Shown one piece after another: positions 7,885 to 15,503 of a stretch of 64,000 nt of DNA. The first letter of the stretch is position 1, and every line of letters begins with the position of its first letter. Origin of the DNA: Dyella dinghuensis (GTDB taxonomy: Bacteria > Pseudomonadota > Gammaproteobacteria > Xanthomonadales > Rhodanobacteraceae); assembly GCF_003977615.1 (NCBI RefSeq), contig NZ_RYZR01000006.1, positions 434,001 through 498,000 of the forward strand. Direction: 5' to 3'. Position numbers and translations under genes: made by a program. The notes under the pieces were generated by a model. The model saw only the letters and a list, made by a program, of their open reading frames with translations. It was not told the origin of the DNA and searched no databases.

Positions 7885-8562
7885 TCAATGCACCCAGTGT
7901 CCGCTGCGATGACGCGGCGGCGGCACGTGGTTGGCTTCGTTTTCCGTAGCGTGGTTCAACGCATCAAGCTCCGCTTGCGTGGCCGGATGCTGATACCAGT
8001 ACTGACCCACGGCAGCGAGGACGGCCGGCAATTGCGCGAGGCAATCGTCGTATTCGTCGTCGCTGAGCTTTTCGAATTCGGCTTCGGCGCTGAGGATGCC
8101 TTCGTCGACGGCGAGCGCCATCACCGGGCCGAGTATTTCCATCAGCGGCGGATCGTCGGCCAGGCGCTTTTCCCACAGGCCAGCGCGCAGGTCGATGCCG
8201 CGGCTGAAACCTTCGCACCAGCCCGCGGCCGACAGCACCGGACCGGCCTCGGTTTCGACTTCGCCGAGAATCGGCTCGTAGGCATCGACATCAAGCTCGG
8301 CGCTGATCGAATCGTTGAGCTTGGCAAGCAGGGCCAGCACGCGGTTGCCTTCGTCTTCGTCATCGAAGGGTTCGTGCAGCACTTCAGGCAGCCATTCTTC
8401 GGGCAGTACCCGTATAGGCCCGACCGCCAGCGCCGAGAGCAGCCCATGCACGCCGTCGAGCAGCAGGTGGCTGTCCTGGGCATGAGCCCTGAGGTAGGTG
8501 TCGAGCTCGTCGAGCTCTTTGTCGTCCAGCGAGCTGGGCCAATCGGTCTTGCTTGTCGTCAT
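7885..8562 (-). CDS. UPF0149/YecA family protein
   Basis: A 225-aa protein of the YecA/YgfB (UPF0149) family. Recognisable features are the N-terminal LLDGVHGLLSALAVGP helix, the W-x-E-G-F-x-x-G motif AGWCEGFSRGID near residue 115, and the acidic FEKLSDDEYDDCLAQLP region. The C-terminal SEC-C zinc motif of full-length YecA is absent. Cellular function of the family is poorly known. The start codon at 8560-8562 overlaps by one base the stop of the exonuclease III gene, so the two are translationally coupled. The C-terminus is His/Pro rich. Confidence 0.85.
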   Translation of the reverse strand: MTTSKTDWPSSLDDKELDELDTYLRAHAQDSHLLLDGVHGLLSALAVGPIRVLPEEWLPEVLHEPFDDEDEGNRVLALLAKLNDSISAELDVDAYEPILGEVETEAGPVLSAAGWCEGFSRGIDLRAGLWEKRLADDPPLMEILGPVMALAVDEGILSAEAEFEKLSDDEYDDCLAQLPAVLAAVGQYWYQHPATQAELDALNHATENEANHVPPPRHRSGHWVH

Positions 8563-9341
8563 CAGATATCCAGGTCCACCGTGACCGGGGTGTGGTCGGA
8601 AGGTCGTTCCCAGCGGCGCGGTTCGCGGTCGATGGCAACGGCCTTGGCCGAAGATTTCAGGGCATCGCTCAGCAGGATCAAGTCGATACGCAACCCCATG
8701 TTGCGCCGGAATGCCCCCTGCCGGTAGTCCCACCAACTGTAGTGGCCTGCGTCCGCTTCAAAAAGCCGGAAGCTGTCGTGCAGGCCCAGATCTGTGATGG
8801 CTTTCAGCGCGGCGCGTTCAGGCGGCGAGCAGAGCACGTCTTCGCCCCATGCGACGGGGTCGTAAACGTCGCGATCGTCCGGCGCGATGTTGAAATCGCC
8901 CAGCACGACGAGTTTGGGATGGCGCTTGATTTCCTGCGCGAGAAAATCGTGCACGCGCTCGAGCCAATGCAACTTGTACGTGTATTTTTCATCGCCGACG
9001 GCTTTGCCGTTGACGACGTAGAGATCGACGATGCGCACGCCGCCGACGGTTGCCGCGAGAATGCGCCGCTGCGGATCGTCCAGGCCGGGAATGTCGGTGA
9101 CGACATCCTCGAACGTCAGCTGCTTGTCGTTGCGCGCGAGTATCGCCACGCCGTTGTAGGTTTTCTGTCCGGCATAGACCGCGTGATACCCGGCGGCGGC
9201 GATCTCGTCGACCGGAAACTTCGGATCTTCCAGCTTGGTTTCCTGCAACGCCACCACATCGGGCTGGGCGTCGCTCAGCCACTGCGTCAGATGCGGGATG
9301 CGCACCTTCAGCGAGTTCACGTTCCATGAGGCGATTTTCAT
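8562..9341 (-). CDS. xth: Exodeoxyribonuclease III
   Basis: A 259-aa exonuclease III/AP endonuclease of the EEP fold. Conserved motifs are present in order: MKIASWNVNSLKVR at the N-terminus, DVVALQETKLED with the catalytic Glu near residue 35, YVVNGKAVGDEKYTYKL in the middle, LGDFNIAPDDRDVYDP with the Asp-Asn pair, MGLRIDLIL, and the C-terminal SDHTPV containing the catalytic Asp-His. It removes nucleotides from 3' ends and cleaves abasic sites in base excision repair. The length matches E. coli XthA (268 aa). The start at 9341 (MKIASWNV) is the family start. It is co-transcribed with the YecA-like gene through a one-base overlap. Confidence 0.95.
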   Translation of the reverse strand: MKIASWNVNSLKVRIPHLTQWLSDAQPDVVALQETKLEDPKFPVDEIAAAGYHAVYAGQKTYNGVAILARNDKQLTFEDVVTDIPGLDDPQRRILAATVGGVRIVDLYVVNGKAVGDEKYTYKLHWLERVHDFLAQEIKRHPKLVVLGDFNIAPDDRDVYDPVAWGEDVLCSPPERAALKAITDLGLHDSFRLFEADAGHYSWWDYRQGAFRRNMGLRIDLILLSDALKSSAKAVAIDREPRRWERPSDHTPVTVDLDI

Positions 9342-9411
9342 GGGCCTATTGTAAGGGATCGACATGACCGTCCCGGAACCAGGCCAGCGGTCATGCTTGA
9401 CTTCACGCCAA

Positions 9412-9433
9412 GTGTATTGTTGTATTAATACAC
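9412..9433. promoter_or_regulatory. Operator and promoter of the ytrA-like operon
   Basis: The inverted repeat GTGTATT-N8-AATACAC, which contains a perfect 12-bp TGTATTAATACA palindrome, ends directly before the ATG at 9434. A TTGACT at 9397-9402 and TTGTAT at 9420-9425 with 17-bp spacing would form a promoter whose start point falls at or next to the ATG. The message would then be leaderless, and the operator would cover the -10 element. This fits autoregulation by the encoded GntR protein. The promoter reading is an inference. Confidence 0.6.
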
Positions 9434-9817
9434 ATGGATGCCTCACTCCTCACGATTCAGCCTAACGCGCCGGAACCGATCTACCGGCAGATCGTGGACC
9501 AGCTCCGCCGCCTGATCGCCAGCGGCCAGCTGCTGGCCGGCGAAGTGCTGCCGTCCGTGCGCGATGTCGCCGGTTTTCACGCGATCAACCCGATGACGGT
9601 CTCCCGCGCCTACGGCATGGCGGAGGCCGAAGGTCTTCTCGAACGCCTGCGCGGCAAGGGTATGGCGGTTGCCGCCACGCGCAAGGCGGTGCAGAGCGAA
9701 AGCCAGCGCATGGCACTGCTGGAGCCGCAACTGCAGGCATTGGCGCGTCACGCCAACGAACTGGAACTGCCCGCCGACGCGGTGCTGCGCCGGCTGGCCA
9801 AACTGCTGGGGGATTGA
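9434..9817 (+). CDS. GntR family repressor, YtrA subfamily
   Basis: A 127-aa regulator with an N-terminal GntR winged helix (EPIYRQIVDQLRRLIASGQL, then PSVRDVAGFHAINPMTVSRAY) and only a short two-helix C-terminal tail, the mark of the YtrA subfamily. Such repressors usually control the ABC transporter genes directly downstream and are relieved by cell-envelope stress or peptide antibiotics in some hosts. The gene begins immediately after a palindrome, suggesting a leaderless, self-regulated transcript. Its TGA is followed at once by the ATG of the ATPase gene, so the three genes form a tight operon. Confidence 0.9.
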   Translation: MDASLLTIQPNAPEPIYRQIVDQLRRLIASGQLLAGEVLPSVRDVAGFHAINPMTVSRAYGMAEAEGLLERLRGKGMAVAATRKAVQSESQRMALLEPQLQALARHANELELPADAVLRRLAKLLGD

Positions 9818-10726
9818 ATGAACGCCGTATTCAACGCCGTACACATGGAAACCACGCACGAACCGGTGTCCCCGCTTGTCGCGCAGGGATTGGCGCACTG
9901 CTACGAAGGCAGCAACGCCTTGAACGGCGTAGATCTCACCATCGCGCCCGGCAGCGTACTCGGATTGATCGGGCGCAATGGCGCCGGCAAATCCACCTTG
10001 ATCCGCGCGATGCTCGGTCTGTTGCAGCCGATATCCGGCACCGCATTCGTGTTCGGCGAACCGGCGTTGAAGCTCAGCGATGACACGAAATCGCGCATCG
10101 CCTATGTGCCGCAACAACCCGACGCACTCGCATGGCTCACTGCGCAGCAGATGCTCGATTTCGTCGGCCGTTTCTATCCGCGCTGGGACAGCGCATTCGC
10201 CAAGTCGACGTTGGAGCGCTGGAAGATTCAACCGAATCGATTGCTCGCCAAGTTGTCGCCGGGCGAACGCCAACGCGTGGATCTGATTCGCGCGCTCGCC
10301 TCGCAACCCGAACTGCTGGTGTTGGACGAACCGGCCGCAGCGCTCGATCCGGTGGCACGCCGCGAATTGTTGCGCGAGTTGGCGTTACGTGCGGGCGAAG
10401 CAGGCACGACCGTATTGTTCTCCACGCACATCGTGTCGGATCTGGAGCGTGTTGCATCGGAAGTGGCGTTCCTGCACGAGGGCAAGATATTGCTGCGCTG
10501 TGGCGTCGACGACACGAAGGAACGTTATGCGCGACTGTGGCTTCCCGCAAAGATATCGGCCGCGGCACCCTCGCAAAGCTTGAGTCGCCGCCGCAATGAA
10601 GACGGAAGTTTGAGCCTGATTGTCGCGCGCGACGCAAACGGGCAGTGGCCTGAAGCATCCACGTTGCCAGGTGCGCGCATCGACGCACTCGGTCTGGAAG
10701 ATCTTTTTGTGGAGATCGCCGAATGA
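9818..10726 (+). CDS. ABC transporter ATP-binding protein
   Basis: A 302-aa ABC ATPase. The Walker A motif GRNGAGKST is near residue 55, the signature LSPGERQRVDLIRALA is near residue 148, the Walker B LLVLDEPAAALDP follows, and the H-loop FSTHIVSDLERVA closes the domain. The ABC signature reads LSPGE rather than LSGGQ, which is common in this exporter group (CcmA/YtrB-like). About 70 C-terminal residues form a poorly conserved accessory domain. It should energise the membrane protein encoded by the next gene, whose start overlaps its stop (ATGA). The ATG at 9818 abuts the regulator stop and is preceded by GGGGGA. Confidence 0.93.
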   Translation: MNAVFNAVHMETTHEPVSPLVAQGLAHCYEGSNALNGVDLTIAPGSVLGLIGRNGAGKSTLIRAMLGLLQPISGTAFVFGEPALKLSDDTKSRIAYVPQQPDALAWLTAQQMLDFVGRFYPRWDSAFAKSTLERWKIQPNRLLAKLSPGERQRVDLIRALASQPELLVLDEPAAALDPVARRELLRELALRAGEAGTTVLFSTHIVSDLERVASEVAFLHEGKILLRCGVDDTKERYARLWLPAKISAAAPSQSLSRRRNEDGSLSLIVARDANGQWPEASTLPGARIDALGLEDLFVEIAE

Positions 10727-12186
10727 ACGCGGCAACGCTCGTGATGGTGCCTTTACGCGCGACGGTAAGCAGCACACGCTGGATCACGATGCTTGTTTTA
10801 AGCCTGATGCTGGTTATTTCTGTAGCGCTGCAATTGACTCAAACCTTGCCGAAGACTGCACTAATTGGGGCCGTCATCGCTGGCTATGGCGAATTTTTCG
10901 TCGGGCTGCTTTTCGTAGCACCGTTTCTATTGATGGCGATCGACACACGCCAATTACGCATACCACGCAGTCAGTCGACCATCGTTCTCGGAATGATGCT
11001 TTACAGCGCCTTGTGGATTGCGGTGCCGTCGATCGCACTGGCGCTGGCAGGCGCCGACTTCGTGACGGTGTTGACCATCCAGACCGTTGGTCTGCTTTTT
11101 GGATTGACGTTCGGTTTGTTGCCGCGTGTGTTTCTCATCGTCGCGGGCTTCTCGCCGAGCTTTCTGGGCCTCGTGCATATCCAACTGCACTACCCGGGAA
11201 AACCCACCGTTCTTCTGTTGTGGCTGGTCGCATCGGTATTAGCGCTTATTTCTGCGTTGTGCTGGCGGCGTCAGGTTCGCTCGATCGATCCGTATGGCGA
11301 AGGCTTCAACAAACCGCTCGTGCTGCGATCGCGCACGGGTAACCGCACGGGTTTCATGAATTGGAATGACTGGACGACGATGTCCGGAAACAGTCGTCAA
11401 ATCCGATCGCAGCCGCAATGGATGCTGGCGATTGCGAACTTGCGCGATACCGGCCCTCAAAATCCGGTTCGCAGTCTACGCGTTGGGCTTGGTGGGTGGA
11501 TGCTGCCGAAAACATGGCAAAGCGCATCGCGTCAATGGATGCTTGTGCTTGCTCCCATCATCCTGATGATGGGGCTGGTGTATCTACGCGCACCGGGAAT
11601 CACGCCTGCACTTTTTCATGCCATTGCGTTCAGTGCTGTCGTCTGGATCGCCGGGTTTGGCAGCATGGTGCTCAGTTTGACGACCATCGTGCTGCTGCAG
11701 CAACGATGGAGCCGAACCAATGCCGAGTTACCCTTCCTCGCACTGCTGCCAAGGCTGAGTGATCGCCGGGAGGTGAAAAAGTATTTGCTGCGCGCCAGTC
11801 TGCTGCCGACACTTTTCTGGCAAGCGCTGCTTATCGCGCTTCTTGTGGCGACGTTATTCGTCAAACAAGCAAGCGCTCTGGATCTTGCGATTGCCGCGCT
11901 GGCCGAGATCGTTGCGGTCGCTTTTACGCCAGCGTTTGCCTTCGCTATTTTTGGCGGCCGGCCGCCAGCACAGTGGGTTACTGGTCTTGTTGCCGGTGTC
12001 AGCTTTGCCTTGGTTGGCTGTGGCACCGCTGCGTCATCCATTCTCGATATTTCCAGAACTTACGGCGCGATCATGGCGGTATCGATCATCGCGATCTGGT
12101 TTGCCTTGCTGGCCTTTTTGATCGGGCTGGGCCTGCGCGGCTGGCGCGGTCTGCAAGCACGTCCGCACCCTTTCCTGGCCAACTGA
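10723..12186 (+). CDS. ABC transporter permease-like membrane protein
   Basis: A 487-aa polytopic membrane protein with about twelve hydrophobic stretches, for example residues 20-40, 45-75, 86-110, 125-150, 165-185, 275-300, 305-330, 380-400, 405-430 and 445-470. A hydrophilic segment of about 75 residues near 190-265 divides two halves, suggesting a fused two-unit permease. It has no close motif beyond hydrophobicity, so the assignment rests on its operon place: its ATG overlaps the ATPase stop by four bases, in an operon headed by a YtrA-type repressor. Substrate unknown; export of lipids or antimicrobial peptides would fit the family context. Confidence 0.8.
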   Translation: MNAATLVMVPLRATVSSTRWITMLVLSLMLVISVALQLTQTLPKTALIGAVIAGYGEFFVGLLFVAPFLLMAIDTRQLRIPRSQSTIVLGMMLYSALWIAVPSIALALAGADFVTVLTIQTVGLLFGLTFGLLPRVFLIVAGFSPSFLGLVHIQLHYPGKPTVLLLWLVASVLALISALCWRRQVRSIDPYGEGFNKPLVLRSRTGNRTGFMNWNDWTTMSGNSRQIRSQPQWMLAIANLRDTGPQNPVRSLRVGLGGWMLPKTWQSASRQWMLVLAPIILMMGLVYLRAPGITPALFHAIAFSAVVWIAGFGSMVLSLTTIVLLQQRWSRTNAELPFLALLPRLSDRREVKKYLLRASLLPTLFWQALLIALLVATLFVKQASALDLAIAALAEIVAVAFTPAFAFAIFGGRPPAQWVTGLVAGVSFALVGCGTAASSILDISRTYGAIMAVSIIAIWFALLAFLIGLGLRGWRGLQARPHPFLAN

Positions 12187-12282
12187 GCCACGCTATCGGC
12201 GGATGCTGTTGTGCACATGGGCATGAGCGGCCCGAACTGCTAGCGTATTGGCTTATCCCCCGTGTTTGCGGAATACGCCGCC

Positions 12283-14334
12283 ATGCTTAAAACCGTTCGA
12301 GTTCTTCTGCCGTTGTTGACCTTAAGCGTCGGCTCGGTCGCCATCGCCGATACCCACACCACGACCGATCCGCGCATCAACGCCGTGCTGACGGATCTTG
12401 GCAAGGTGCGACAAATCGATAGCGTCGCGCTTTCTCCGGATGGAAAGCATTTGGTGTGGGTGGTGGATACGAATGGCAAGCCTGCCATGATGCTTGCCGA
12501 TGCAGATGGCAAGAATGCACGCAGCATCGGCCTCGCTACCAAGCCTGGCGCGTGCAGTGAAACCACTCCCACATGGGCGCCCGATTCGCGCCACCTGGCA
12601 TTTCTTTCCAATTGCGATAGCACGCTCAATGGCGTCGGCGGCAAACAGGCCGATATCTATGTGCTCGACACACAGGGCTCGGACAAGCCCGCGCGTCTGT
12701 CACATCTGAGCGGTTACGTGAATGCATTGCGCTGGTCGCCCGACGGCAAGACGCTGGCGTTTCTGTATGTGGAAGGCGCAACGCGCCGGGCTAGTGCATT
12801 GGCCGCTGCGAAGCCGCTGACGGGCGAAATCGGCGTGGAAGGTATTGAAGTGCAGCGCGTTGCGACACTCGCGGCCGCCGGCGGCAACGCGCAGCAGGTT
12901 ACACCGGCAGACAGTTACGTCTATGAATTCAGCTGGGCGCCCGACAGTCAGCGCATTGCTTACGTGGCCGCACCGGCACCGGGCGACAACAATTGGTGGA
13001 TCGCTCAACTTTACGTGCAGCCTGCACAGGCTGGCGCCTCGCGCACCACGGTGGTCGATCCGAATACGGTAAGCGGTCCGCTGCACGGATTGCAGATCGC
13101 ATTGCCGCGCTGGTCGCCGGATGGTTCGCGCATTGCGTTTATCGGCGGCCTGATGAGCGATCAGGGTTCTACCGGCGGCGACATCTACAGTGTTTCCGCT
13201 CAAGGTGGCGCGCCCGTGAATATGACCAGCGGCATCAAGGTGACGCCAGCGTGGTTCACATGGAGCTCGCCGCAATCCATGCTGGTCGATCAGGTCAGCA
13301 GTGGCAAGATTCAACTCGCTGAGTATTCCGTGCAGGGTGATCAAGCGCAGCAACAGCGTGTGCTCTACACCGTTGCAGGTTTTACCGGTGATGGCTCCGC
13401 GTTGCTCGCACTGTCGTTTTCCTCTGATTACCGCTACGTCGCGTTTGATGAGTCGTCCTATGAAGCTGCGCCGGAAGTGCATGCGGGTCCGGTTGGCACC
13501 GACGCGCCGCCGGCGGTGACCTCCATCAACGCATCGCTGAAACCCAGCTGGGGCAAAGCCGAATCCGTCGAATGGACGAATGACGGTCATCACGTGCAAG
13601 GCTGGCTGATTTATCCCGCCAACTACGATCCGCACAAACACTATCCGATGATCGTCAGCATCCACGGCGGCCCCTCTGCAGCGCAGGTGCCTTATTGGCC
13701 GCAGGTGGGTTACACCGCCGTTCCATTCTCCACGCTCGGTTATTTCGTATTCCAGACCAATCCGCGCGGCAGCTACGGCGAAGGCGAAGCCTTTGTGCAG
13801 GCTAACCGCAAGGATTTCGGCTATGGCGATCTGCGTGACACGCTCGCCGGTGTGGATGCGGTGGAAAAGATGGTGCCCGTAGACGATCACCGCCTTGGCC
13901 TGACGGGCTGGAGCTACGGCGGCTTCATGAGCATGTTCGCACCGACGCAGACGCAACGTTTCCGCGCGGTCGTGGCAGGTGCAGGCATTGCGAACTGGCA
14001 GAGCTATTACGGCCAGAACCTGATCGATCAGTGGATGATTCCGTTCTTCGGCGCATCCGTGTACGACGATCCAGCGGTTTACGCGAAGAGTTCCGCGATC
14101 AACTTCATCAAGAACGTGAAGACGCCCACGCTGATTGTCGTGGGTGAGCGCGATGCGGAATGCCCGGCGCCGCAATCGTTCGAATACTGGCACGCGTTAC
14201 GTGCGCTGGGCGTACCGACGTCGTTGGTGGTGTATCCGAATGAAGGCCACCACTTCTACAACCCGGTGAACCAACGCGATGTGTTGCAGCGTGCGTTGAA
14301 CTGGTTTGAGAAATACCTGCCGCCGTCGGCATAA
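12283..14334 (+). CDS. S9 family peptidase (prolyl oligopeptidase-like), secreted
   Basis: A 683-aa exported serine peptidase. An N-terminal signal peptide (residues 1 to about 22, ending SVAIADT) leads into a beta-propeller built of PD40-type repeats such as LSPDGKHLVWVVD, WAPDSRHLAFLS, WSPDGKTLAFLY and WSPDGSRIAFIG. The alpha/beta hydrolase domain begins near residue 425. The catalytic triad is Ser544 in GWSYGGFMS, Asp624 in VVGERDAECP and His656 or His657 in NEGHHFYNP. It should act in the periplasm, cutting short peptides after proline or another residue. The ATG at 12283 gives a proper signal peptide. It appears to be transcribed alone. Confidence 0.93.
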   Translation: MLKTVRVLLPLLTLSVGSVAIADTHTTTDPRINAVLTDLGKVRQIDSVALSPDGKHLVWVVDTNGKPAMMLADADGKNARSIGLATKPGACSETTPTWAPDSRHLAFLSNCDSTLNGVGGKQADIYVLDTQGSDKPARLSHLSGYVNALRWSPDGKTLAFLYVEGATRRASALAAAKPLTGEIGVEGIEVQRVATLAAAGGNAQQVTPADSYVYEFSWAPDSQRIAYVAAPAPGDNNWWIAQLYVQPAQAGASRTTVVDPNTVSGPLHGLQIALPRWSPDGSRIAFIGGLMSDQGSTGGDIYSVSAQGGAPVNMTSGIKVTPAWFTWSSPQSMLVDQVSSGKIQLAEYSVQGDQAQQQRVLYTVAGFTGDGSALLALSFSSDYRYVAFDESSYEAAPEVHAGPVGTDAPPAVTSINASLKPSWGKAESVEWTNDGHHVQGWLIYPANYDPHKHYPMIVSIHGGPSAAQVPYWPQVGYTAVPFSTLGYFVFQTNPRGSYGEGEAFVQANRKDFGYGDLRDTLAGVDAVEKMVPVDDHRLGLTGWSYGGFMSMFAPTQTQRFRAVVAGAGIANWQSYYGQNLIDQWMIPFFGASVYDDPAVYAKSSAINFIKNVKTPTLIVVGERDAECPAPQSFEYWHALRALGVPTSLVVYPNEGHHFYNPVNQRDVLQRALNWFEKYLPPSA

Positions 14335-14343
14335 ACGCGAAGG

Positions 14344-14379
14344 TGTGCCTCTGTCCGCTGCGCAGCAGACAGGGGCACA
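14344..14379. terminator. Long hairpin between convergent genes
   Basis: A 12-bp stem TGTGCCTCTGTC/GACAGGGGCACA (one G-U pair), closed by an inner palindrome GCTGCGCAGC, lies ten bases after the S9 peptidase stop and directly abuts the stop of the convergent radical SAM gene. There is no long T tract, so it may act on both strands as a weak terminator or 3' stabiliser. Confidence 0.5.
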
Positions 14380-15462
14380 TTAAAACAGTTGCCCCTGCGG
14401 CGAAGGCTTTCGCGGCGGCACAAATCGCGAAACGTTGAGCTTCAATTCACGCGCCCGTGCAAAACCGTGACGACGACATGCAACTTCGAAACGGCGTCGC
14501 AAAAGGTCGGCAAAGACGCCCTGTCCTCGCATGCGCGTGCTGAAATCGCTGTCGTAATCGCGACCATCGTTCATTTGCTGCACAAGGCTCATGACATGTG
14601 CGGCGCGCTGTGGTGCGTGAAGAGCGAGCCATTCGCGAAACAACGCTTTCAGCTCGTACGGTAACCGCAACACGGTATAACCTGCGCAACGAGCGCCCGC
14701 GTCGGCCGCTTGTTCAAGCACCGCTTCCATATCGCGATCATTGAGCGACGGAATGATCGGTGCGACCAGCACACCCACGGGCACACCGGCGTCAGCCAAT
14801 GTCTTGATCGTTTGTAGACGCCGATGCGGCGCAGTCGCTCTCGGTTCGAGTTTTGCCGCAAGACGATTGTCGAGCGAATTCACCGACACGAGCACTTGCA
14901 CGAGATGTTCGCGCGCCATCGGCGCGAGAATATCCAGGTCACGTTCGACCAACGCGTTCTTCGTCACAATCGTGCAAGGGTGATGACATTCGGCGAGCAC
15001 TTCCAGCGCCGCGCGCGTCAGTCGCCAGCGCTTTTCGATCGGCTGATAGGGGTCGGTGCTGCTACCTATGTTAATCGGACTGACAACGTAACTCGGCTTC
15101 GCGAGATCCGCGCGCAACACTTCTGCGAGATTCGTTTTCGCACGCAGTTTGGTTTCGAAATCCAAGCCCGGCGAAAGATTGAGATAACTGTGCGTAGGTC
15201 GCGCGAAGCAATATATGCACCCGTGCTCACAACCCCGATACGGATTCATCGCCTGGGCGAAATGGATGTCCGGCGAATCGTTATGCGTGATGACACTGCG
15301 TGCGCGCTCTTCGGTAACTTCCGTTTTCGGACGCGGCCGTTCTTCATCCAGCAGCGCATGCTGCCAGCCATCGTCTTCAGCATGATGCCGAATCGTTTCG
15401 AAACGCCCCTCCGGATTGGAAGCGGCGCCGCGGCCTTTGATGGCATGGGGAACATCCGTCAT
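14380..15462 (-). CDS. PA0069 family radical SAM protein
   Basis: A 360-aa radical SAM enzyme of the SplB-like PA0069 group. The cluster motif reads YRGCEHGCIYCFARPTH near residues 74-90, giving Cys-x3-Cys-x2-Cys for the [4Fe-4S] centre. A further segment, GSSTDPYQPIEKRWRLTR, resembles the SAM-contact region of the spore photoproduct lyase family. The N-terminus (AIKGRGAASNPEGRFE) is typical for the group. The substrate is unknown. The length matches relatives of about 350-370 aa. It is convergent with the S9 peptidase and lies 41 bp downstream of the membrane patatin gene on the same strand. Confidence 0.9.
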   Translation of the reverse strand: MTDVPHAIKGRGAASNPEGRFETIRHHAEDDGWQHALLDEERPRPKTEVTEERARSVITHNDSPDIHFAQAMNPYRGCEHGCIYCFARPTHSYLNLSPGLDFETKLRAKTNLAEVLRADLAKPSYVVSPINIGSSTDPYQPIEKRWRLTRAALEVLAECHHPCTIVTKNALVERDLDILAPMAREHLVQVLVSVNSLDNRLAAKLEPRATAPHRRLQTIKTLADAGVPVGVLVAPIIPSLNDRDMEAVLEQAADAGARCAGYTVLRLPYELKALFREWLALHAPQRAAHVMSLVQQMNDGRDYDSDFSTRMRGQGVFADLLRRRFEVACRRHGFARARELKLNVSRFVPPRKPSPQGQLF

Positions 15463-15503
15463 CGATAAAGCATGCGCTCAATGTGTCTCAACCACCGCGA
15501 CAC

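Noticed and set aside
12700-14193. A 497-codon open frame antisense to the S9 peptidase
   Set aside because: The forward frame has an intact catalytic triad and signal peptide; the antisense frame has only shadow composition.
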